A stretch of DNA of 64,000 bases from contig QAOA01007853.1 in the NCBI GenBank assembly GCA_003255065.1, forward strand, positions 112,483-176,482, written 5' to 3'. The notes under the pieces were generated by a model, which ran no database searches, was not told where the DNA came from, and saw only the letters and a program-made list of their open reading frames with translations. The stretch comes from Cercis canadensis. Lineage: Eukaryota; Streptophyta; Magnoliopsida; Fabales; Fabaceae. Positions 54,113 through 64,000 of the stretch are shown here, one piece after another; position 1 is the first letter of the stretch; each line of letters begins with the position of its first letter. Made by a program: the position numbers and the translations under genes.

Positions 54113-55676
54113 TCACAAGAACTAGTAACTGTATTTTAAAAGTTATTTGTCTTGGCTGAATATGAATGCTTGTCAGTTGCCCGTAGTATTTCTTTTCTAG
54201 TTAGGCAATATATATAAATCATGCAAGCATCCTTTAGTTGAATAATAATTATCATTTATCTTATTCAGTTGTTTAGTGTTTACCATTATTTTTCCCATTT
54301 TCCACACTATTATAAGTCTAGTTAAATTTGTGCTTTACAAATTTAAATAGACTAACTTAAAATTTTTTCAACAGTTTAGATTTAACTAACACCTTATATG
54401 AAGGAAGCAGAAATATAATTCAATTTAAATAGACCCTATTTATAATCACTTCCTTGTTTTTCTCAAATTTTTTCAATTTAAAATCACAGAAATATAATTC
54501 AAACACCTATAAGCAAAATTCCTAAAATAATTGCATCTAATAACACAATATTTGATGAAAATTTTGGAATCAAACCTCAAATTCAGGTCTGCACAACTTC
54601 TTTTCTTTCTGTTCATATCTTCAAAATACTACTTCACCTTTTTTCTTTATGAAAGAAAATCTATAAGCTTGAAATATATGCAGTTCATGAACGCAACGAT
54701 TATATAGAGTTTTCTTATCGAAATTTCAAATTAGCTTAAAGCAGCCCTTCAAGATTTCTCTCTCTTTCTTTCCCTATCTTTAATTTATATATGTATATTT
54801 TGGTTATGGTGTGCGATATTTCCCTCTTCTTCCTCTTGTTATTTTGGTCCTCCATAAATAGGGTCATTTTCAATACATATGGTCTCTCAATCAATAACTT
54901 TGATAGGAATCTGCACATGTGAGTTGGTGTGGCCGTGTGGGAGTTAAGTAACTTGGAATATGGAAATCCCACTTTAGATAGAAAATAGGAAATAGTGTAG
55001 TATATAATATTCAGATTGACCTAAGACTCATGAGCTTAAGCTTTTAAATCAAGCTAATGCTTATCCAAATATACTATGTCATACGCTAACAAGCCCATAC
55101 AATGAATTCTCCCCACAAAACTTGACTATTCAATTTATTAACATTTTATGGTCTCTCAATGTTGATGTTACAAATTAAGGCCTATATTCTTAATTTAGTA
55201 AGATTATAGTTTTTGTTTAATTATATCATTAGTAAAATTTAAGTTTTTGGTACATGAGAATATAAAAGTTCGAACCTAAAACCTTTTACATACCATCTAA
55301 ATACCTCATTAATGGCTTGATAGAATGAGTTTGAAATTATTCTTAACCGAAACCATATGAATTTATTTTGTGAAATGCCACGATAAATAATATTTGAATA
55401 TCTATCATTGCTTGCCGACAAATATTTGATGCTAATGTGATAAAGATAAGGTTCCCAATATGTTTAAATCCATCACATGAATAGTTTCACCAAAAGACAA
55501 TCATAGTACCAGTTCACGTGGACTCTTCCCAGTTATCTGTGTTCCTTTCTTACCTAGAAAGGAAGAAGGAACAAGTAGGTTCAATAAAACAATGTCTCCA
55601 TTTGCCACTCACTCTTCGTTGATCTTTCCATTCTTCTAACCATGAAAGCAACTATATTTGGATTTAGCGAGGCAAG
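54113..55676. other. AKR 3' flank and spacer, no gene
   Basis: To about 55303 this is the second copy of the repeated flank. 55419-55676 matches, inverted, 16753-17040. No coding sequence is recognised. Confidence 0.6.
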
Positions 55677-55812
55677 ATGAGTAAGCAGCCTACCCTACTC
55701 CAAACAATCTACTTCTGCAAGAACCATTACTCTCTAGGGTTATGGAAGAGCTGGCTACCCTTTTGGTGCTTCATCTTATACAACGTAGAAGAATCGTCGT
55801 CATGCAATCAAA
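55677..55812 (+). pseudogene. Relic of an AKR first exon (right copy)
   Basis: From ATG at 55677 the sequence tracks AKR exon 1 with indels (AAGAACCATTACTCTCTAGG, GGTGCTTCATCT) and breaks at CATGCAATCAAATTT, exactly as does the inverted relic at 16620-16752. Confidence 0.75.
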
Positions 55813-57010
55813 TTTTAATCACAAATCCAACAAGAAATTAAAAAAAATAATAAAAAAATAAAACCAATTCACATTGAGTAATCAACAATAATCTTCTTTT
55901 CTCTTATTTACAAAAATTTAAGAGTTGAGCTAGAATTAAAGGCATGGCTCATATGAAATGTCTTATCAATAGTTCTCTCAACCTCAAATCCAAGCCATTT
56001 AGCAAGGAGTGCAAGTTTCTCACGAACTCGGATCCAGTCATGCCATTTGAATCATATTGCTCAAATATAAGCCGTTCATTCTTTTAAAACTCATCTCAAA
56101 TATTAAAATACATTAACATTTAATGGTTGAGATAAGCTTTGATGGAATGAACGGCTCAGATTTAAGATAACTCAAGTAATATGATTGGATCCAAATCCGT
56201 TTCTCACCTTCAATCAAGCGCAAGTTAACAATTCAATGATAACAAAGAGACCCTTTAGGGCCCAAAGTCCACCACCCTCATATGGATCCTTTGCATGGCT
56301 ACAGCCCAAATATCTTCATGAAATTACGAGTCTACCTCTTAATGACTCTATAATTAGAAGACTCCTATAAGTAATCAACAATCTTTAGACTCGCTTACCA
56401 CATAATTTCTAGCCCAGTCCTATATCTGACTTCTAATTTATGTTTAGCTAATAGAATGACCAATTGTTCACGTTAATTTTCATGTTAAGTTTGGGTTTGT
56501 TGGGCCAAGTTGGGCCTAATTTCTTGTTGAGCCCGGCCTATACTGAAAGCTGTCTAGAGAGAAATACAACAAACAACAAAACCCAAGGCTTTACTTTCAG
56601 AAATATTTCCTTATTTCCATTTTCAGTTTTTATTTCTTAAAATATATTTTCATTTTCAATTTCCTGTTTTCATTATAATTACCAAGATTGCCATCATATT
56701 TTCATTTTTTCATTTCCTATTTTAAAAAATTTGAAAAGGAAACATTGAAAATAACTTTTTTGTTTCTAGATTTGGCCCCAATTTAAAAAATATTTTCACA
56801 AAACATTTTTATTAAACTCAACCAAACACATTTTTAAACCCATTTTCTGTTTTCACTGAAAATAGAAACAAAAAATAGCCAAAGCAAATAGGCCCCCAGC
56901 TTCTCTATAGATGTGTTTTCGTTTTCTTATTTCCTGCACATCAAATCCACCAATTGTATCTTTCCTCCTATGTTTCTGCAATATTTGTTTACAGCAAATT
57001 GAAGGGAGAA
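55813..57010. other. Inverted paralogue of 13337-16620, hAT-free
   Basis: No gene. It includes the empty hAT site near 56365-56390 (GACTCCTATAAGTAATCAAC…, complement of the flanks joined without the element). A short open frame at 56185-56370 is an accident of this flank. Confidence 0.6.
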
Positions 57011-57876
57011 AAAGGAGAAAAGAAAAGTATGGGCTTTAATGTTAATTAAAGCATATTAATGATTCTTTCAGCACTACTTTGCTATGAGTAGTGGGGTATG
57101 GCTTATACGAAAAGACCATCATAAGGCCTTCCCATCCCAATTCCAACTTTTTATTTATTTATAACTGTAGTTACCCTTTGTCTTGTGAAAAAAATACAGT
57201 GTCTCATTTCTTTTATCTCATTGAGTTAATTATTGGCACCTTTTATTTGGTCAACTCCGAAAAAGAAAATTCCCACCACTAGGAGGTTGAAATTTGAACC
57301 CCTATTGCTATTATTTTGATAGAGCCTCATCACTTTTGCATTATACATATAAAGATAGAATCAGTATAGGATTCAAGTGTTCCCTCGTCTAGATCAGATT
57401 TGGGCTTTGGTTCACACGGCCAAATCTAACTTTTACTGTACCTATATTCCTCTTGTGAACTATCAAAGGGTTCTTGACGTTTTAATTACAATTTCAATCC
57501 AAACTTGAGAGGAATTTCAATTTTAATATTTTAAGAGAACGTTCATGGAAATCTTGGGTGAGAATTCTTCCCAAGACGCTTGATGTTGTTAAACTTACGC
57601 ACCATTGCTTGGGTAACGCTGGGCCTCATGGAGTTTGATCCTTCACGGCACTGAGCCAATGCTTATATATACAGAGATTCTATAATACTACACATGTATG
57701 TTATACTACATTGACATGGCAAACATACGTAATTTTTATATTTTATTTAATATAAAATTATTTTATTTTATTTTATTTTCTCAAACAAACTTAAAAATAA
57801 TTAATTTATAGACATATCATTTACATATTGACTATTCTTATATAGTATAGCATAAACAAAATATCTAAGAAATGTC

Positions 57877-57928
<52 letters not shown>

Positions 57929-59166
57929 TTTTCTCTACTTGTCCTCAAGATTTCATGTCCGTTGCATGCGTATCCATTATTCTGTTAATGATTATATTTC
58001 TAATAAATTAAAATGTTTTAATATGAGTTAAGTGATTACGATACTTGGAAACATAGCACCTTAATTGAAAAATTATTAAATTAATTTGTTTCTACAAATA
58101 AATATTACCTTTTTTTTTTTTAGTGAAAAGGAAATAGCACCAATAGATTTTAGGAATATTGATAACGATGAGTATAGTTAGTGACACTATTTGACCTAAT
58201 AAGTCATGATGGAATTTGAATTCAATCATGTTATATAACTCGTGTTCATCAATTCATTTGAATTATATATTTAACTTAAAGCTTATCTAAATTGTTGATA
58301 ATATCTTGTTGCATCAGTATTACGAGTCATGTAGCATGACAAGATTCAGATCCACTAAGATACTTTTTTATTTTTTGCTATATTGAATTTAAGTCGTTGA
58401 TAATATCATGGTGTGCTCAGCATACCATGATTTGCCCATCAAGTCAATGTTGAGTCTAAAGCAAGCTACTCGAGGAAAAAGACCCACACACTAAAATCAG
58501 ATATGGTGTGTGTTTCAAAAACACATAAGGGAGATTCAGACTCCTTCCGAATCGAATGAAGGCCCTTCTTGAGTAGGTGGCTATAATCTTGTGAGATAGA
58601 ATTGTATACATTGCTATAATCTTGAATCTTGTTAAGAGTGTGAATCTATTGGCATTCCCGTAGAATTGGAACCGCAGATTGTGCATGGCTGGTGGGGAAG
58701 ATGAAGGAAACTTATCGAACAGTGTCATTTTAAAATATGGGGCATCAAAATGCAGTGGCCAACTATGTGTTTCATGCCAACGTAAGGATCCCGCGTCATA
58801 GACTATGGTGACACATAAGCACTTCCATCAACGGTATAAGCAGTTGATTAACGGAGGGTCCATTTTGAAGCAAAATTAGAGTCATGAATGAAAATCAGAA
58901 AATTTGATAGTAGGGACTGCCTCTATAAGTGAAGAATTAAAATAAGATTTTAATCTTTGAAAAGTTTCAGAAAAGGCACACTTATTTTATGCAAAACCTC
59001 ATAAAAGAAAAATAGTAAGGTATGGATGTAAGATATATTTGGTTTGAAAATTTTTTAAGCAAAAAATTAAGTAGAAAGCTAGAAATAGTTCAAGAGATTT
59101 TTTTTTCATTACTAGAATTATTAGTTATGAGTAATTAGGCGTGTGGATAGATATAGGAGTGTGAAT
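57011..59166. other. Intergenic, no gene recognised
   Basis: AT-rich, with a TA microsatellite. A frame at 58456-58728 (minus) has no recognisable domain. Confidence 0.5.
57883..57923. repeat. (TA)n microsatellite
   Basis: About 20 TA units in an uninterrupted run, following CATACATA. Confidence 0.9.
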
Positions 59167-61164
59167 CACTACAAGAAAAAAAAATTTCTCACGGACAAAA
59201 TTCTTGAGAAAACACTCAAAAATCTATGAGAAACACGTTTCTCAAGGATTTTCTTATGGATTTTGAGGTGCAAGAAAAACTCGCATGACAAACCAAATTC
59301 TTTACGAAATTCCATTACATGAGAATATTTCTCACAGATTTTCTTAAGGACTTACTTTTAGCGTGAGAAAAATTAAAAAAAAAAATTCTCATGGATTTTT
59401 GCCGGTGAGAAATTTCGTAGGCTTTTTTTTTTTTTGTTGATTTCTTATATTAATAGTAGAGAAATTACAAAAAGGGAAAAAAAAATTCAAAGAAAAGTTA
59501 ACAAAAAATCATACATTATCACATTTAAATAACTTTATAGAGTTTGATCTTAGACTTTACACATTTTACAATCCAAAAGAAACTAACTCTTGCAGTGATT
59601 ACTATAAGAAATTAACTCTAAATTAATAAAATTCATCAACCTTAGAGTTAGAACAAAACAGAAAAATCTCAACAAAATAAACAAATGTAGAGGTAATTTT
59701 CCAGCTATTCTGCATTATAATTAATTTTTCCTAAGATCTGATACAAAGTTAACAAAATTACCTTAAGCACATACTGCAATAATGTAGAGGGCACAGCTGC
59801 TGGAGATGAATGCCTACGATCATCTGACATCTATCATACAAAAGAGTACTTAATTCAACGTAAACATCAAACAAGTAACTAAATTAGCTAACTCCTAAAT
59901 CCTAACCCTAAACACCTAACCCTCTAAACCCAAACCCTAACCCTAATTCACTAAACCCTCAAATCCTAAATCTCAAATCCTAAACCCCTAAACCCTAATC
60001 TTATATCCTTAACCCTAACCCCTAAATGCCTAACCATAAACACTAAACCAAAAATTGGGCAAAGTCTCCCTTAAAACTTGAACAATCCAAGAATTATAAA
60101 TTCCACATAATTACCTAAAACAGTCAAAATTCCTTATTAAATCAATATAATAAAGTTACATAAAACTGTCAAAATTCTAATAAATTCTACAACATCTAAA
60201 AAAAGTTTAAAAATTGTACAATCATTCTAAACAATTCATACAACAAAAACCCTAACAAAATTTAAAGCAATCTAACCAATTTTATCATTAAATCAATACA
60301 GTAAACATACTTAAATTCGGATACCTATAGCAATCAACAAATCTTCCATCAAAACGAGGTATGCCTAAATCCATAATCACATGGACACCATTCCACAAAC
60401 AAAAGATGATAAAACTACAAAATAATCTACCTAGAAATAGAAAAACTTCAAGTTTGGTTCAAAGACAAAAACATAAGCTAGAAATCGATAGAAATAGGCC
60501 TACCTCTACTCCAAAGCAAATAAATTGAGCTTGAAACTCCTTGACGCTGCCAGAAAAAGGTAAAGATTGGCTGGAAAACTGAAATCGCACGAGGTAGAGG
60601 AGAGAAACCAAGGTGAGGAGAAGGAAAAGTAAATATGAAAATGAGGAAGAAGAGCTGCAAGGTGAGAAGAACTATCCAGATTTCTCACGAATTTTCTCAT
60701 GGATTTTGGGCCGTGAGAAATTTTAAAACTCAAATTTTAGTGAAACGGTGTGTTATGTTTCTTACAGAAAAATCTATATCATAGACTTTCTCACGGAAAA
60801 CTTTTATGTGAGAAAATTTCATGAGTTTCTCACGGATTTTCTCACGAGAAAATTTTCCATAAGAAATTTTTGAGAAAATTGAATTTTTGATAGAATTTTC
60901 TCACGAAAAATTTTCTCGTTAGAAAATCCATGAGAAATTCTCACGGAAATATTTTTCATGAGAAAATTCCGTCAGAAATTCAATTTTCTCACCAAATTTT
61001 TGACATAAATTTTTTTCATGGGAAATTCTTATTAAATGCTAATCCATGAGAATTTCGTAAGAATTTCTCACAAAATTCCGTTTTGTGAGAAATTTTTGTG
61101 AGAAGTCGAGTANATTCCGTTTTGTGAGAAGTTTTCGTGAGAAGTCGAGTATTTTCTTGTAGTG
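59167..61164. mobile_element. Non-autonomous CACTA-type element
   Basis: Ends CACTACAAGAAAAAAAAA and, inverted, CACTACAAGAAAATACTCG; TSD AAT at 59164-59166 and 61165-61167. Both subterminal zones (59190-59430 and 60680-61150) are arrays of TTTCTCACGGA/TTCTCATGGATT words in both orientations. No transposase. N at 61113 separates two copies of ATTCCGTTTTGTGAGAA followed by GTGAGAAGTCGAGTA. It shares termini but not subterminal words with the CACTA at 25275-30732, so it belongs to another family. Confidence 0.85.
59885..60050. repeat. Degenerate telomere-like repeats
   Basis: About 20 variants of CCCTAAA (TAACCCTAAAC, AAACCCTAACCC, AAATCCTAA) in roughly 165 bases, inside the CACTA element. Confidence 0.8.
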
Positions 61165-61167
61165 AAT

Positions 61168-64000
61168 AGATAATTAGTTTGACTAAGGACCTAGTGAAGG
61201 GTGTTTTTTGGATCCTTCAGAAAACTGAAAATAAAAGGCAAATTAGAAACAAGTGTGAATAGAGATATGGGAGTGACAATAGTCCCACCCCTCTAGAGAA
61301 ATTCACCAATAAATAAAGTAGATAATCATTTGAGTTATTGGTTGAGATTTGCTAATTCACAATATTGATTCTTCAATTCTTAATTTATCATATATGCTAC
61401 ATACATTTTGAATTTATTTGAAGGAAAAGGACAAATGCACAAAAGTCCCTTCAATTTTAAGAGTTTTGTTCCTCAATTTTCAATTTTGACAATTAGTACC
61501 CTTCAACTTTGGAAAAACATCTAAGAATCTATTTAATTTGTATCCATTCAGAATAACTAGTTTTGGACATTTTGACTATAAAGTGAAATCTTCAACTAAG
61601 AAAATATTGGATGATCATTGGGGGCTAGAAAATTCAAGCGTAATGATAGTAATGAAGACGAATTGGATATATAAAATGCTATAGAAGCAATGGTTGAATT
61701 CTACTTTTTTTAAGTTCAAAAGTTTAAATATTAAATTAAAATTTCAGAAGTCTATTGTCAAAGCTTTCAACCATTGCTCTATATGATTTTTTTTTATGTA
61801 TGCATGGCACTATGACATTTTCAACATATTATGTCCTTCAATATATATATTTTTTAGTATTTTGGTTACAACTTTGAATTCGAACATAGAATTTACAAGT
61901 CCTGAAATATCACTAAATCCATTCAATATCAAATGATATGTAGTTGAATGGTACTAAGATCGTCTTCAAAATTTATTGATTTTATGTTTAAACTCAAAAT
62001 TATAGCTAAAGTAAAAAAAAAAAAAAAAAGAATCTATTCAATGGTTATGATTAGATTAGATAAAGTCATACTTACTTAGATGGTTATCTAATGTATTATT
62101 TTTTAATTTAGTTTTCCTTTGTAACAAAAATTTCCAATTCACAAAAGGGAAGTCAACATAAATCCAATCAATTATTGAATGAGAAAAGGGCTATATAAAA
62201 GAGTGTAAAAAAGAGTTAGACCATGTATACCATGTCAAAAATCAAAGACATTACCCCATCATCATCAATTGGATATTGGTGTGCATTCAAAACCCATGAA
62301 GATTGAGAACGGTACTCTATGCAACAAAAATCAAAGTCTTGCACGCCAAGGGAATCATCTTTCATCATTTGAAATGGTCCATTCATAGTGACATTTTCTT
62401 TGCAAAGATTCACAAAATGACATGAAAAATTGGGAATTCGGGATTGGAGAGACCAAAAGGGGATATGGATATTGGGTCATAATCAATCATTTGGATTCTG
62501 TAGCAAAAGTCCCATTAGTGGGAAAGTGATTTACAAGTCGGTCCCTAGCGTGCCATGGACGACAATTTGGTCTCACTCCTACCTATTTCTAGGCCCCTTT
62601 TGCATCGAATGCTCCATATCGTTGGGGCCCTTTAAATTACATTACCCTCAATAAAGGGGAAATTAAAGGACTTTCAAAAAATTAGATATTCAGTAGAATT
62701 TAACTAAATTGCCATGAGTAATGTAAAATTTTATACATTACAAGTTCATGAAATGAATATGTTGCATGTATGCTTAGATATACAATTATTTTGTAAGTTT
62801 ATGATATTTTTATATATTTTTTTTATTTGTATTTGTTGATTACAAACTTAAAAAGGAAAAGAAAATATTGAAGAGGGGAGTTTTTGGTAATCAAAAGATT
62901 TTGCCATCCGTGATAAAAAATTAAACATGAATAATACATAAGAATAACATATTCATGGGAGAGAGCTAGAAAAAAAAAAAAAAATAAACATAAATTCAAA
63001 TTAAGAAAGAGTGACGGATTGGAAGAGAAAAAATCAGGAATAATATGGATTGCAACAAATAATTTCTCAAAGATAGAATGACTTTACTTGGAGAAGATTT
63101 TACTAAAAAAATTATTTAGTATTTATCCCAAAAAAATTAATTAATGAGAGTATAATTTTATGATGGAAATTTTTTTTAAAAAAAAAACAGTATGTTTTGT
63201 GCAAAACGATCAATAAAGACACAAAAAGGATGGAACAAAAAGAATATTTTTAAACATTCAAAAGTTTCTGCCCATCCATACTTTTATATATAGTATAGAT
63301 AGATAGATTATTGTCTTGGTGCATGAAAGCAGACCCGAAGATACAAAAAAAAATAGATTACTATATGAAATTTTTTTATTTCATTAAAGTAATTAAGATT
63401 TTTTTTATTGATCATAAAATCATTTTTCAAAATTTTCTTATACATAACAACACACGATTTAATAATTATATTAAACTTTTTTTCATTGTTAATAAATCAA
63501 AACCAATTGCCATAATCATCAATTCCTAGACTTTTTCATTGAAAATCTTCGTAGCACCCACTCAATTCCTAGACTTTGTACCCATGTTGAAATTTGTTTA
63601 TTTTATCAGATTTGTTCACACATGGGCTCAACTCAATCCTATATCTTCAATTCTTTTTGGTATTTTTGGCTGAAATTCTTGATTTGAACACATAACACAT
63701 AAATTCTAAGGATAACCTCAGTACCACTCGCCTACAAGCCATTTGATCCTATATATATATATATATTTCACCAAATATTCCCATTAGTTATATGTTATAT
63801 TTCTATATATATTTTTTATTTCTCAGAGAAGTCCAATTTCAAAACATTGTAGTTATAAGTAGTTAGTACTATTTGACTAAATAAATTATAATAAACTTTG
63901 TTAAGATTCAAAGCTGATTCTTTGATAAAATAAAATGGTAGAAATTACTTATTTATTTAATGGTAGTTTACATCCTCCTTGACAACAAATTTGGACAATC
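61168..64000. other. Intergenic, no gene recognised
   Basis: AT-rich with homopolymer tracts. Frames such as 62216-62413 (minus) and 62430-62654 (plus) have no domain that I recognise. No TSD-bordered element was found. Confidence 0.5.

Larger units (their letters stand above)
52677..55305. repeat. Second copy of the 2.6 kb direct repeat
   Basis: Begins CCTCACAGTCC inside AKR exon 3, directly after the N. It contains an expanded poly-T tract with another N (53032). It ends where AAATACCTCATTAATGG goes on into unique sequence. Confidence 0.9.

Noticed and set aside
60478-60733. Phe/Ser-rich minus-strand frames as genes
   Set aside because: They lie in the CT-rich interior of the CACTA element and have leader-like composition with no domain.
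62216-62654. Divergent small frames as a gene pair
   Set aside because: No recognisable protein features and no promoter or splice context.

Overview
The window is nuclear DNA of a flowering plant, almost certainly a eudicot. It is AT-rich, its genes have short GT-AG introns, it carries CYP82-type cytochrome P450s and AKR4-type aldo-keto reductases (the codeinone reductase / chalcone reductase / methylecgonone reductase group), and it is full of plant LTR retrotransposons, CACTA, hAT and MITE-like elements. The species cannot be named from the sequence.

Layout. 0-8 kb: two CYP82-like P450 copies on the minus strand. The first (163-2057) is N-terminally truncated and frameshifted. The second (5946-7715) is complete (two exons, 542 codons). 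8-10.2 kb: LTR-like, T-rich sequence. 10.2-21.6 kb: an inverted duplication of about 3.2 kb with an intact four-exon AKR on the plus strand (11212-13109) in one arm and a decayed copy (18623-20533, minus) in the other. The spacer holds a 2.3 kb non-autonomous hAT element with a perfect 8-bp target duplication, and a relic of an AKR first exon. 22.4-38.7 kb: a nested transposon stack. A Ty1-copia relic is split by a non-autonomous gag-protease Ty3-gypsy element. That element is in turn hit by a solo LTR, a Mutator-like element and a 5.5 kb CACTA element carrying host-gene fragments (an LRR protein, a VPS35L-like piece, a PRT1-like RING piece). 39.3-46.7 kb: a second intact AKR gene (minus), whose intron 2 holds a very young, structurally complete Ty1-copia retrotransposon (near-identical 358-bp LTRs, perfect 5-bp TSD, uninterrupted 1514-codon polyprotein). 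48.6-57 kb: a copia relic and a scrambled AKR block in which exon 3 occurs as a close inverted repeat. This block is present twice, joined at a single N. 57-64 kb: no genes; a 2 kb CACTA-type element with degenerate telomere-like repeats.

Gene content in working order appears to be one P450 and two AKRs; the remaining P450 and AKR pieces are pseudogenes. AKRs and CYP82s both occur in plant specialised metabolism, so a small pathway neighbourhood is possible, but nothing here identifies a substrate.

Data quality. Single N bases often sit exactly where the flanking sequence is repeated on both sides (15762, 25662, 28891, 52676, 61113). This looks like contig ends that overlap but were never merged. 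The 2.6 kb AKR 'tandem duplication' and the doubled CACTA left end should therefore be treated as probable assembly or haplotype duplicates. All alignments were read by eye.
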